Source of the DNA: Cryomorphaceae bacterium
GTDB taxonomy: Bacteria > Bacteroidota > Bacteroidia > Flavobacteriales_D > Crocinitomicaceae
Assembly (NCBI GenBank): GCA_021299335.1
Contig: JAJTGF010000021.1
Span: 1-36,911 of the forward strand
Direction: 5' to 3'
Length of the DNA: 36,911 nt
Within the stretch, counting starts at the first letter, position 1. Each line of letters opens with the position of its first letter. Made by a program: the position numbers and the translations under genes. Below are positions 8,249 to 16,698 of this stretch, piece after piece. Below the pieces are notes generated by a model, which made no database searches, was not told the origin of the DNA, and saw only the letters and a list, made by a program, of their open reading frames with translations.

Positions 8249-9580
8249 ATGGCAGAAATAGAAATTCGTCTACCCAAAATGGGTGAAAGCGTTACCGAAG
8301 CAACCATTACCAATTGGCTCAAGAACATTGGCGACGCTGTTGCCATGGACGAACCACTCGTAGAAGTTGCAACAGATAAAGTAGACAACGAACTCCCCTC
8401 TGAGGCAGCCGGTACCCTGATTAAAATTCTTTTCGAAAAAGACCAAGTTGCCCAAGTCGGTGATGTCATCGCCATTTTATCTACAGATGGTGAAGCGGCT
8501 GCCCCTGCCCCAGTTGCTGCATCAGCTGCGCCAGCTCCAGTTGCTGTTGCCGAAGCAAATGCTACTCCAGAGAGTGCGGCCCCTGCTTCAGCTCCGGTAG
8601 CAAAAAGTACCGATGGTCGTTTTTATTCACCACTGGTGCGCACTATTGCACTAAAAGAAAACGTAAGCGCCCAAGAATTAGCTGCCATCCAAGGTACTGG
8701 TCAAGACGGCCGCGTTACTAAAAAAGACATGCTCCAATTCTTGGAGAACAGAAGTGCTGCCCCTGCAAGTGCAGCTGTTTCGACGCCAACACCAGCGGCC
8801 CCAACCAGCACAGCTCCAGCTCCGGCTGCTACCTCGATTCAAATCAAAGAACCTGTCGTGATTCCGAACAGCGGCGACGAAATCATCGAGATGGACCGCA
8901 TGCGCAAGCTCATCGCCGAACATATGGTGATGTCTGTGCATGTTTCTCCGCACGTAACCTCTTATGTGGAGGCTGACGTCACCACAATCGTGAAATGGCG
9001 CGAGCGCATGAAAAACGAGTTCAAGAAACGCGAAGGTGAAAACCTGACCTTTACGCCTATTTTTATGGAAGCGGTGGCCAAAGCCATCAAAGACTTCCCC
9101 ATGATCAACGTATCGGTTTCTGGCACCAACATCATCAAACGAAAAGACATCAATATTGGGATGGCTGCGGCTTTGCCAAGTGGCAACCTCATCGTGCCCG
9201 TTATTAAAAATGCAGACCGCATGAACCTCGTTGGTTTAGCCAAGGCTGTTAACGAACTCGCCAATAACGCCCGCAACAACAAACTCAAGCCAGAAGATAT
9301 CCAAGGTGGCACCTACACTGTAACGAATGTCGGAACCTTCGGTAACGTCATGGGCACTCCGATCATCAATCAACCTCAGGTTGCAATCTTAGCGCTCGGT
9401 GCGATCCGCAAAGTTCCTGCAGTGATTGAAACCCCTGAAGGAGACTTCATTGGCATTCGTCACAAAATGTTCTTGTCGCACTCCTACGATCACCGCGTTG
9501 TAGACGGCGCACTTGGTGGTCAGTTTGTGCGTCGTGTGGCAGATTACCTCGAAGGTTTTGACCCCGAAACAAGCATCTAA
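8249..9580 (+). CDS. 2-oxo acid dehydrogenase E2 component (dihydrolipoyl acyltransferase)
   Basis: E2 carries acyl groups from the E1 decarboxylase to CoA through a swinging lipoyl arm. The 443-residue protein has one lipoyl domain (1-80) with Lys44 in VATDKVDNELPSE as the lipoylated residue. An Ala/Pro linker follows, then a peripheral E3-binding domain (SPLVRTIALKENVSAQELA, about 127-165), a second Ala/Pro linker, and the acyltransferase core with the catalytic SHSYDHRVVDGALGG (HxxxDG). This one-lipoyl form is commonest for the branched-chain complex in Bacteroidota, but 2-oxoglutarate or pyruvate cannot be excluded because no E1 or E3 gene is adjacent. I chose the ATG directly before AEIEIRLPKMGES; the upstream in-frame start adds 15 unrelated residues. 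Confidence 0.93.
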   Translation: MAEIEIRLPKMGESVTEATITNWLKNIGDAVAMDEPLVEVATDKVDNELPSEAAGTLIKILFEKDQVAQVGDVIAILSTDGEAAAPAPVAASAAPAPVAVAEANATPESAAPASAPVAKSTDGRFYSPLVRTIALKENVSAQELAAIQGTGQDGRVTKKDMLQFLENRSAAPASAAVSTPTPAAPTSTAPAPAATSIQIKEPVVIPNSGDEIIEMDRMRKLIAEHMVMSVHVSPHVTSYVEADVTTIVKWRERMKNEFKKREGENLTFTPIFMEAVAKAIKDFPMINVSVSGTNIIKRKDINIGMAAALPSGNLIVPVIKNADRMNLVGLAKAVNELANNARNNKLKPEDIQGGTYTVTNVGTFGNVMGTPIINQPQVAILALGAIRKVPAVIETPEGDFIGIRHKMFLSHSYDHRVVDGALGGQFVRRVADYLEGFDPETSI

Positions 9581-9582
9581 GC

Positions 9583-10413
9583 ATGGCGCTACAACTCGTT
9601 CGCCCGCTTTGTGTTTTTGACCTCGAGACCACCGGCCTGCAAATTACCAAAGACCGCATCGTTCAGATAGCCGTCATTAAACTTTTCCCTGACGGCCATA
9701 CAGAAACCTTTAATGAGTTGGTGAATCCATGCCAGCCTATTCCGGCAGAAATCGCGGCCATTCACGGCATCACTAATGAAATGGTTGCAGACGCACCCAC
9801 TTTTGAGGTACTTGCTCCACGCCTCATCGCATTCATTGACGATGCTGATTTAGCAGGTTACAACTCCAATAAATTTGACATTCCAGTGTTGTCCGAAGAA
9901 TTATTGCGTTGCAACATTGATTTTGACCTCGGCGCACGCCATTTTGTAGATGTACAAAACATCTTCCATAAAATGGAACAGCGTACCTTAGCAGCTGCTT
10001 ATCAATTCTACTGTGGAAAGCAAATAGAGAATGCCCACAATGCACTCTACGACACCCTTGCCACGCTAGAAGTATTGCAAGCGCAAACCGAAAAATACAC
10101 CGATTTACAAAACGACATAGCCGGCTTATCAAAATTTTCTACCGTTGGTAACCAACAGGCCGATTTTGCTGGTCGTTTGGCCTACGATGAAAACCAAGAA
10201 GTCTGCTATAACTTCGGAAAGCACAAAGGCAAAACCGTTGCGCAAGTACTCAAGCTTGAGCCCGGATACTACGGCTGGATGCTCGAGGCCGATTTTCCGC
10301 TCTACACCAAACAAGTCTTGCGCAAAGAAATGGAGCGCATCAAAGCCAGCAACAGTTCGCAAAACATTGAAGACAAGCTCGAATTATTGAAAAATAAATT
10401 CAAAAAGCCATGA
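9583..10413 (+). CDS. DEDDh 3'-5' exonuclease (DnaQ-like) with ExoX-type C-terminal domain
   Basis: A 276-residue nuclease of the DnaQ superfamily. The four metal-binding acidic residues and the catalytic His are visible: Asp13 and Glu15 in FDLETTG, Asp99 in GYNSNKFDIPVL, and His152 and Asp157 in NAHNALYDTLAT. After residue 180 there is a small domain (YNFGKHKGKTVAQVLKLEPG, then YYGWML) like that found C-terminal to ExoX-type and DUF3820 proteins. It is more likely a repair or general processing exonuclease than the polymerase III epsilon subunit, which lacks that domain. It starts 2 nt after the E2 stop and its own stop overlaps the next gene by 4 nt. Confidence 0.9.
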   Translation: MALQLVRPLCVFDLETTGLQITKDRIVQIAVIKLFPDGHTETFNELVNPCQPIPAEIAAIHGITNEMVADAPTFEVLAPRLIAFIDDADLAGYNSNKFDIPVLSEELLRCNIDFDLGARHFVDVQNIFHKMEQRTLAAAYQFYCGKQIENAHNALYDTLATLEVLQAQTEKYTDLQNDIAGLSKFSTVGNQQADFAGRLAYDENQEVCYNFGKHKGKTVAQVLKLEPGYYGWMLEADFPLYTKQVLRKEMERIKASNSSQNIEDKLELLKNKFKKP

Positions 10414-11018
10414 AAATCATCTGTATTGGTCGCAATTATGCCGATCATGCCAAAGAAATGAAAGCAGCGCTCCCTTCAGAGCCCCTCTATTTTCTCAAAC
10501 CAGATACCGCCTTACTCCGAGAAGGAGATTTTTATTACCCCACCTTCACCAAAGACCTGCATTTCGAATGCGAACTCGTTGTTCGTATCGAAAAGGTGGG
10601 CAAGCATATCTCCCCTGAATTTGCCCACAAGTATTACACACATTTTACGCTTGGCATAGATTTCACCGCCAGAGACATTCAGCAGCAATGCAAGGAAAAC
10701 GGTTTGCCCTGGGAAAAAGCAAAAGGTTTTGACCACAGTGCGCCACTTTCTAATACCTGGATTCAAAAAAGTGAGATCAATATAAATGAAGCTGAATTCA
10801 AGTTGTTTCAGAACGGTGAACTCAGACAAATCGGGCACCCCAAAGATTTTATTTTCAGCATAGACACCATTATTGCGTATGTATCGCAGTTTGTGACGCT
10901 CAAAACCGGTGACCTCATTTTTACGGGCACCCCCGCGGGTGTTGGCCCTGTTCAAATTGGCGATTCTCTGCGCGCCGAACTCAATGGCCAAACCTTACTT
11001 GAACTGCAGATCAAGTAA
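10410..11018 (+). CDS. Fumarylacetoacetate hydrolase (FAH) family protein
   Basis: A 202-residue single-domain member of the FAH superfamily, which cleaves or decarboxylates acylpyruvates and similar 1,3-diketo acids with a divalent metal. Metal ligands Glu53 and Glu55 (HFECELVVRI) and Asp84 (LGIDFTARDIQ) are present, as is the C-terminal GDLIFTGTPAGVGPVQIGD loop. This short form resembles acylpyruvase/oxaloacetate-decarboxylase (FAHD1-like) proteins rather than true fumarylacetoacetase. ATGA overlap with the exonuclease gene suggests co-translation. It is convergent with the T9SS gene, with only 18 nt between and no hairpin terminator. Confidence 0.9.
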   Translation: MKIICIGRNYADHAKEMKAALPSEPLYFLKPDTALLREGDFYYPTFTKDLHFECELVVRIEKVGKHISPEFAHKYYTHFTLGIDFTARDIQQQCKENGLPWEKAKGFDHSAPLSNTWIQKSEININEAEFKLFQNGELRQIGHPKDFIFSIDTIIAYVSQFVTLKTGDLIFTGTPAGVGPVQIGDSLRAELNGQTLLELQIK

Positions 11019-11036
11019 GCAACTGAGCAAATCATT

Positions 11037-13244
11037 TTAGTGCTTCATGAACAACGCACTTTGCCCGTTGTCCAACTTTAAAATGTAAGTTCCCAGCTCT
11101 AGCGCTGTAATATCTAACATATCTTGAGCTGAAATAAAAGGGAACACCAAGACCTTTTGACCCAATAAATTATAAATGGCGCCAGAACTGCTGCCCTGCA
11201 GTCCTTTGATAGCGATCTTTCCTTTAGTTGGATTGGGAAATACCTGTAACGGCTGCACGGTAATTTCCGAAATATGTAAATCTGAGCCAGGCTCGTTTTC
11301 CAACAAAAACAAGCCCCCAGCATCTTGACCTACAAATAGCTCGAGGTGGGGGTCGTTGTCGAGATTGCCAATTACAGCAGCAGCATAAGCGCCAATTTGG
11401 GCACTCAAGCCCAAGAAATCTGAGCTGCGTTCATGAAAATCAGCCAATGGATCAGTGGAAATGCTGTCGTAAAAATGGAGGCGGCCATCGAGGGCTCCGA
11501 CCATTAAATAAGTGGTGTCTTGAAAGTCAAATAAATGTGGTACGGCAAAGCCATCTGGGCCATTACTTTGAACATTCACGCCTCCCAAAACCGATGTTTC
11601 GAGTGTAAAAACAGGAGTGTTGGACGTTCCAGTATTCTTGTAATAATAGAGGGTTCCTCCTTTATGCCCAACAATTAAATCGAGCAAACCATCTTTGTTG
11701 AAGTCAAAAAGTTGAGGAGCAGCATACAAGGGAACCTGAATAATTTGATTATTGGCATCAAGAATGGCATTGGATTGTAGCTGAAAATTAGGAGCAGAAC
11801 CAGTACTCGCATTCAAAAAAAAGGCAATTTGGCCATTTTCTCTTCCGAGTATGATGTCCGGTTTGGTATCGCCATTGAGGTCTCCCATGGCGGGCAATAA
11901 GCGCAAACCAAGATTGGATGAAGCTAAATTCAAAAAATCTTGGTCTACTAAAATCAGTTGCGGAGCTGTTGTTGTGCCTATATTTTGGTAATAAGCAATC
12001 CTGGCTTCTTTATTCAGAACAGGTTTATAGGCAAAATAATTGGCAACGAGTAAGTCGTTGAGGCCGTCTTGATTGACGTCGTATACCAACGGCACAGAAC
12101 CCAAGCCGTGGTCAATCATGTCGCCTTGAAGCCAATCATGGTCTTGATAAACAAAAACAGGGGCTTGGTTTGTTGCTAAATTTTTATAGAACCAAACGCT
12201 ATTTTCATTTTCAGAAACGTTGTTGGCATTAGGGGCAACTAAAAGGTCTTTTTTGAGGTCAAAATCGATATCTAGATAATAGGCTGCCGGAAAAAGCTGT
12301 ACATCGGCGGGTGTGGTGTTGCTCGGGAAGTTGTAGTCGGCGCTCACCATTGGCGAGTTCGTATTAGGAGCTGTTCCTCCGTTCATAAGACGAACAAGAT
12401 TACCATAAGCAACATCTCCCAAAACGAGGTCCAAAACGCCTGACTGATCGAGGTCTAGGGCTAAAACAGTTGAGCCTGCATGTGCTTTATTAGCAATATT
12501 GGAGGGCAATTCTGGATTTGAAACATTGCCATCTGTGCAATAAGAACTGGTATCGTTTAAGAAAAGCGTATTGCTGGTAACGTCTTCGCGGTATTTACCC
12601 CAACAGCGGTTTTTGAGGATGAAAATAAGGGAGTCCGCATGACCATAAAGCTCTTGGCTTTGATTCTGATGGTACTGTAAGTACTCACCGCTGATGTGAT
12701 AAGTGAGGATGTCCATATCGCCATCGCCCTCGACATCGACGAGTGCTGGAATATCTGCCGCACTGATATACAAGTTAAGTGTCGGACCCGCATAGTTCGA
12801 TACTAAGTAAGGATTATAGGCCTGCCAAAGCAGCCCATTTGACGCAGAACCAATATTTCTGTAGGCTTTGATCCCACCCACCGTGTAGCAGAAGAGATCT
12901 TTTCTCCCGTCGTTATCGTAATCATAAGTAGTGACGCGGTAATTGAGGGGTGTTGGGAAAAACAAATGCGCGCGCAGGTCGAGTTCATAGCTTGGTGTAC
13001 CGCCATTACTGACTTGTTTAAATACCCTGAGTTGATCTGCGCTTCGGTCAAAGACCAAGAGATCTTCATCGCCATCAAAATCGTAATCTAGGCTTGAAAA
13101 CTGGGGCGTATTGAGCCCCCCTGCCCAAGCTTTGGTGAGGTTTTGACCATCGGAAATAACGGGAATAGCACTCGTAAAGTTAAATTGAAATTGAGCCTGC
13201 ACCGCAAGACCGCAAAAAACAAAAACGAGTGCCCAACACTTCAT
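11037..13244 (-). CDS. Secreted VCBS/FG-GAP repeat protein with T9SS type A sorting domain
   Basis: A 735-residue exported protein. The signal peptide is MKCWALVFVFCGLAVQAQ. The body has repeated calcium-loop-like motifs such as DYDFDGDEDLLVFD, DYDNDGRKDLF, DVEGDGDMDILTY, DVNQDGLNDLLVA, DLNGDTKPDIILG and DFNKDGLLDLIVG, which mark a beta-propeller of FG-GAP/VCBS type. The last 80 residues are a T9SS type A sorting domain: VFPNPTKGKIAIKG, then LDITALELGTYILKLDNG and a terminal basic-aromatic strand. The protein should cross the outer membrane by the type IX system and be attached or released. It follows the WD40 gene by 9 nt, so it may be the last gene of that operon. Confidence 0.92.
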   Translation of the reverse strand: MKCWALVFVFCGLAVQAQFQFNFTSAIPVISDGQNLTKAWAGGLNTPQFSSLDYDFDGDEDLLVFDRSADQLRVFKQVSNGGTPSYELDLRAHLFFPTPLNYRVTTYDYDNDGRKDLFCYTVGGIKAYRNIGSASNGLLWQAYNPYLVSNYAGPTLNLYISAADIPALVDVEGDGDMDILTYHISGEYLQYHQNQSQELYGHADSLIFILKNRCWGKYREDVTSNTLFLNDTSSYCTDGNVSNPELPSNIANKAHAGSTVLALDLDQSGVLDLVLGDVAYGNLVRLMNGGTAPNTNSPMVSADYNFPSNTTPADVQLFPAAYYLDIDFDLKKDLLVAPNANNVSENENSVWFYKNLATNQAPVFVYQDHDWLQGDMIDHGLGSVPLVYDVNQDGLNDLLVANYFAYKPVLNKEARIAYYQNIGTTTAPQLILVDQDFLNLASSNLGLRLLPAMGDLNGDTKPDIILGRENGQIAFFLNASTGSAPNFQLQSNAILDANNQIIQVPLYAAPQLFDFNKDGLLDLIVGHKGGTLYYYKNTGTSNTPVFTLETSVLGGVNVQSNGPDGFAVPHLFDFQDTTYLMVGALDGRLHFYDSISTDPLADFHERSSDFLGLSAQIGAYAAAVIGNLDNDPHLELFVGQDAGGLFLLENEPGSDLHISEITVQPLQVFPNPTKGKIAIKGLQGSSSGAIYNLLGQKVLVFPFISAQDMLDITALELGTYILKLDNGQSALFMKH

Positions 13245-13253
13245 TTTTTAAAA

Positions 13254-14165
13254 TTACAATGAATTTTGCTCAGATGTATGCCAGCAGATGATTCTTTTAT
13301 CGTCGCCAGCACTGATAAAACCATTCTCGATGGGCAATAGTGCATTGACCGAATGGCGGTGACCAGCCATTTGTAAATCTATTTTACAGACGATTTGATC
13401 GTTCGCTGCAGACCAAATCTTGAGTGTTTTGTCTCGGGAAGCCGTCACATAGACGCCTGATTCTAAGTGCAATATTTGGTAGATGGTCCCGAGATGAGCA
13501 GGGAAAGCTTTAGACTTCAGGCCTTCTGAGGTCCAGCGTCTGACGTAAGCATCTTTGCCCGCGCTCAGTAGGTCTCCGTTTGGCAGCAAACAGACAGCTG
13601 TGCAACCCTCCTGATGCGCATATACTTTTTGAATTTCATTGAAAAATGTCGTCTCTAAAATTCTGAAAAAACCGTCTCCGCATGCGAGCACAATAGAACT
13701 ACCGTCAGCGGCGACAACAATTTGTCGAATTTTACCGCAAGCCAGGGGCAATTGTAAAAGCAGGTTCCAATGGACATCCCAAACGAAAACATTGCCTTCT
13801 GCATCTGCGGTATAACGCTGCTGCAGATGCCAATTCTCGGCAAGCGCAAACACTGCTGCCTGATGGGCTTTAAGGTATTTGATTTCGGTTTTTTGCTGGG
13901 TGTCGATGACATGCAAACTGCCATCTGATAAACCAATAAGGAGTTGGTACACATCTGACAAAACAAGCAGGCTAAAAGGCGCTTGTGTGCAGCGAATGGC
14001 AAATTGGTCTTGGTGGCCGGAGTTCTTGTGCCAGCGTGCCACAAATTTGTCTGCTGAGGCGGAGTAAATGTAGTCTTGATCTTGGCTCAGGGCATAAATA
14101 GGACCTTGATGACCTGTGATTTGGAAGTGTTTGGTATAAGGCGCTTGCGAATTATTCTTGGTCAT
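13254..14165 (-). CDS. WD40-repeat beta-propeller protein
   Basis: A 303-residue cytoplasmic protein made almost wholly of about seven WD40-type repeats, seen as GH...IYALS...DYIYSASADKFVARWH, AHQAAVFALAENW...FVWDVHW, AHQEGCTAVCLL...LLSAGKDAYVRRW, AHLGTIYQILHL...TASRDKTLKIWSA and GHRHSVNALLP...SAGDDKRIICWH. One propeller and no catalytic domain suggest a scaffold or interaction platform. Its start overlaps the end of the ComA-like gene by 14 nt, which implies translational coupling, and partnership with that gene or with the TPR protein is plausible but unproven. Confidence 0.88.
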   Translation of the reverse strand: MTKNNSQAPYTKHFQITGHQGPIYALSQDQDYIYSASADKFVARWHKNSGHQDQFAIRCTQAPFSLLVLSDVYQLLIGLSDGSLHVIDTQQKTEIKYLKAHQAAVFALAENWHLQQRYTADAEGNVFVWDVHWNLLLQLPLACGKIRQIVVAADGSSIVLACGDGFFRILETTFFNEIQKVYAHQEGCTAVCLLPNGDLLSAGKDAYVRRWTSEGLKSKAFPAHLGTIYQILHLESGVYVTASRDKTLKIWSAANDQIVCKIDLQMAGHRHSVNALLPIENGFISAGDDKRIICWHTSEQNSL

Positions 14166-14979
14166 CTTCTAGCTCGTCGTCGGACTCATCATTGACCTGC
14201 TTGAGGCGGTCAGCATAAGATTTGGGGAGAAAATCAAAGAAGGTGTCGCCACGCAATCCCAAACGCAAACATTCGAGCGGAATGAGGTCATTAGGAGCGA
14301 TATTGCCGAGATTTACTTCTGCGCCAAATAGTTTAATAAACCATACCTGTTGGTTTTTTTGTGGCGCTTCCCAGAGGATGTCTTCGGGCTTCACGTTGGC
14401 GATAATGCGATTGATGAGCATGGTATGCGCGGTGCCATTGGGTCTGAATACGCCCACATTACCAGCTTCTCTGCCCTCTGCGATGACTTTCCAACTTCCG
14501 GCTTCCAATTCAGCTTTCATGAGGCGCACCCACTTTGCTGGTGAAATCAGGATACCAGAATCTTTGGAACCGACCTCGGATAGAACGGTTCTTGTTTGGG
14601 CCAACTCGTGAATGAGTTTGCACTTTTCGTCGTGCGGAATAATGATAGAACCATCGGAGATTTCTGCAAGATCGAGGTCGTATTTATCGAGCATTTTGAC
14701 AAATTCCTTGAACATACCGCGGGCATAAAATGCTTCAAAGAGCGTTCCGCCAAAATAAGGACGAATGCCAGCCTCGCGGTACAGTCTGATTTTATCCTCG
14801 AGCTGACGGGTTACAAAAGCGGTTCCAAAGCCAAATTTGACCAAGTCTGTTAGGTGAGCAGAAGCTTCGATGAAATGTTCGGTTTCACGGAGCCCCATAC
14901 CTTTATCCATCATCATGGTGACGCCTTTATTACGGGGTTTTTCACTACGTTTCGGGATAAATGAGAGTTTAAAATTCAT
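14152..14979 (-). CDS. ComA-like (2R)-phospho-3-sulfolactate synthase
   Basis: Members of this family add sulfite to phosphoenolpyruvate to give phosphosulfolactate, the first step of coenzyme M synthesis in methanogens and of sulfolactate synthesis in some bacteria. The 275-residue product has the family landmarks: EKPRNKGVTMMMDKG (13-27), the LVKFGFGTAFV strand, FGGTLFEAF, LAEISDGSI, VLSEVGSKDSG and a C-terminal GLRGDTF segment, consistent with a TIM barrel. An acidic tail (ESDDELEDDQE) is extra. Coenzyme M is not expected in Bacteroidota, so the likely product is a sulfolactate or a sulfonolipid precursor; that is inference, and no downstream sulfonate gene is present. It starts 2 nt after the TPR gene. 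Confidence 0.88.
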   Translation of the reverse strand: MNFKLSFIPKRSEKPRNKGVTMMMDKGMGLRETEHFIEASAHLTDLVKFGFGTAFVTRQLEDKIRLYREAGIRPYFGGTLFEAFYARGMFKEFVKMLDKYDLDLAEISDGSIIIPHDEKCKLIHELAQTRTVLSEVGSKDSGILISPAKWVRLMKAELEAGSWKVIAEGREAGNVGVFRPNGTAHTMLINRIIANVKPEDILWEAPQKNQQVWFIKLFGAEVNLGNIAPNDLIPLECLRLGLRGDTFFDFLPKSYADRLKQVNDESDDELEDDQE

Positions 14980-14981
14980 GG

Positions 14982-16379
14982 TTAATCAGCTAAGTATAAA
15001 AAATCGTTGTCGTCTAGTAATTTGGGGTTGATTTCAAAAATCTGTTTGGCGCTCGTGGCGTCTTGGGCCAAACAAACCTGATAGAGGTGTTTGGCTTCGG
15101 AGTACTGCCCCATTTGCCATTTGATATTGATGAGGTGCAGCTGCGCATCAAAAACAGCTGGATGCGCTGCGCTGTATTGCAATAAGAACGTTTGCGCATC
15201 TGCGAGTGACGAGGCCGAAAGAAACTCAATGTAGTCGCTGAGAGCTTCTTGGTCTTCGGGGAGTAACTCGAGGCTTTTGAGGTAGTGAAACTGGGCCTCG
15301 GAAGCGAGTTCTGCTTTTTGATAAGCGCCGGCTAAGACGTGGTGAATACCGGCGTTGTCGGGGTCGTAATCGAGGGCTTTTTGAATCAAGACGATACCTT
15401 CTTTGGTGAAGCCCATTAAATCTTCTACGATTCCTAAACCCAACCAAGCTTCTGGTAGCATAGGTTCGAGGTCAATGCTGAGCTTGTAGTAATGCTTAGA
15501 GAGTTCGAGCTCGTTGAGCTGTTCGTAGGCCTCTCCGATATAGCACAAAGCCATGGCGTCGTCGCCATCGTGTTTCATGCAAAGCTCAAAGTGTTCAATT
15601 GCCTTGTGGTACTTCTCTAGCGAAAGGTAAGCATTGCCTAAGTTGAAATGTGCAGGACCAAATTCTTCATTGATGAGAATGGCATATTCATAAGCCCACA
15701 CCGCTCGGTCGTAGTTTTCAAGCCTGCTGTAAGCATTGCCGAGGTTGTACCAAGCAGTACTGGAATAAGGTTGCTCGTCGATGAATTTAAGGTAGGCATC
15801 GATGGAGTCTTGGGTAGCACCTAAAGCATCGTAGCAACGACCCAACTCATAAAGTGCGGCTTCGTTGTGCTTGTTGGCTTTGAGCGCTTGGTGTAGGGTA
15901 TCAATGGCATCTTGGTATTGTTGCAAACGCTCGTATTCGATAGCGATGTCGAGGTAGATGTAGTCGTGTTCGGCTGGATCTGAGTGCTCGAGTGCCAATT
16001 TGAAATAGCGAATGGCTTGCTTGTGTTCGCGCTGCTGGGCATGTATAGACGCTTTGGTAAGGTAGAGCTCTGCACTATCGATTTCTTGTCTTTCTAGCTG
16101 AACTACGCAATCGAGCGCCTCTTGAAGCAAACCCATACCACCCAATGCTTGGGCTTTGCGCAATTTGAATAGGGGATTGTAAGCAAATTGATAAATGCCA
16201 AACTCAGCAGCGATTTTCGCTTTATTGAATTGGCCCTGAATGAGGTAGTGATCGATGAGCCCTTCTAGGCGGTCGCTGTCGATAAATTTGAGTTTTTGAC
16301 CTTTAAGATGGGCCTCGAAGTGCTCGATGTCTTCGCTCAAACTGCTGTCGGTGTACTCTTCTTCTTCGTCGTCGAACAT
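14982..16379 (-). CDS. Tetratricopeptide-repeat (TPR) protein
   Basis: A 465-residue protein without a signal peptide. The N-terminus is very acidic (MFDDEEEEYTDSSLSEDIEHFE), and from about residue 40 it is an array of ten or more TPRs. Typical units are AWYNLGNAYSRLENYDRAVWAYEYAI and AHFNLGNAYLSLEKYHKAIEHFE (each read here in pieces), with the usual W/G/A/P pattern. TPR arrays bind other proteins; no enzymatic domain is present. It is the first gene of a four-gene minus-strand unit (TPR, ComA-like, WD40, T9SS protein) and has a good promoter upstream. Two repeat proteins bracketing an enzyme is a notable arrangement. Confidence 0.92.
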   Translation of the reverse strand: MFDDEEEEYTDSSLSEDIEHFEAHLKGQKLKFIDSDRLEGLIDHYLIQGQFNKAKIAAEFGIYQFAYNPLFKLRKAQALGGMGLLQEALDCVVQLERQEIDSAELYLTKASIHAQQREHKQAIRYFKLALEHSDPAEHDYIYLDIAIEYERLQQYQDAIDTLHQALKANKHNEAALYELGRCYDALGATQDSIDAYLKFIDEQPYSSTAWYNLGNAYSRLENYDRAVWAYEYAILINEEFGPAHFNLGNAYLSLEKYHKAIEHFELCMKHDGDDAMALCYIGEAYEQLNELELSKHYYKLSIDLEPMLPEAWLGLGIVEDLMGFTKEGIVLIQKALDYDPDNAGIHHVLAGAYQKAELASEAQFHYLKSLELLPEDQEALSDYIEFLSASSLADAQTFLLQYSAAHPAVFDAQLHLINIKWQMGQYSEAKHLYQVCLAQDATSAKQIFEINPKLLDDNDFLYLAD

Positions 16380-16397
16380 ATTGGCCTAATTCTTATA

Positions 16398-16428
16398 TAA
16401 AATTAGCCCCTTTGTGTCTTAATGACAA
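16398..16428 (-). promoter_or_regulatory. Promoter of the TPR-ComA-WD40 operon
   Basis: Minus strand TTG (16426-16428), 20-nt spacer, TAATTTTA (16398-16405): a good fit to the Bacteroidota TTG / TAnnTTTG promoter with one mismatch at the last -7 base. The -7 element ends 18 nt before the ATG, so the leader would be about a dozen nucleotides. Confidence 0.5.
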
Positions 16429-16483
16429 CTATTGCATTTGTCACTTATCAACAAATGCTCAAAATGTTGAAAAGTTATGTGAA

Positions 16484-16693
16484 TTAGTGTTCTCCGCAAT
16501 GAACAACATAGGTATTACCCAGAGAATCTGAATAAGTTCCAAGTTCCTCCAAGTTTTTGAGCTCATCGCCACAAAATGTTCCCATTTCTACCTCTCCAGA
16601 AGGAGCATCGTAATGACATTCTGCACATTTATTTTTGGCACAAGAAACACTGAACAAACCGAATGCACTTGCAATTACCAACATTTTTTTCAT
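16484..16693 (-). CDS. Small Cys-rich lipoprotein
   Basis: A 69-residue protein with a lipoprotein signal (MKKMLVIASAFGLFSVSC; lipidated Cys18). The mature part holds four more cysteines, at KNKCAECHYD, GTFCGDEL and VVHCGEH, plus two histidines, a pattern that suggests metal binding or a disulfide-linked small domain. I cannot assign a family with confidence; similar small lipoproteins with a CxxC and a CGDEL motif occur in Bacteroidota. Its start is 5 nt after the TonB receptor stop, so it is in the same transcript and may handle the same ligand in the periplasm. Confidence 0.75.
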   Translation of the reverse strand: MKKMLVIASAFGLFSVSCAKNKCAECHYDAPSGEVEMGTFCGDELKNLEELGTYSDSLGNTYVVHCGEH

Positions 16694-16698
16694 GACTA

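Noticed and set aside
11019-11036. A terminator between the convergent FAH and T9SS genes
   Set aside because: Only 18 nt with no inverted repeat; likewise the convergent pair at 25868/25870 has a single base between stops.
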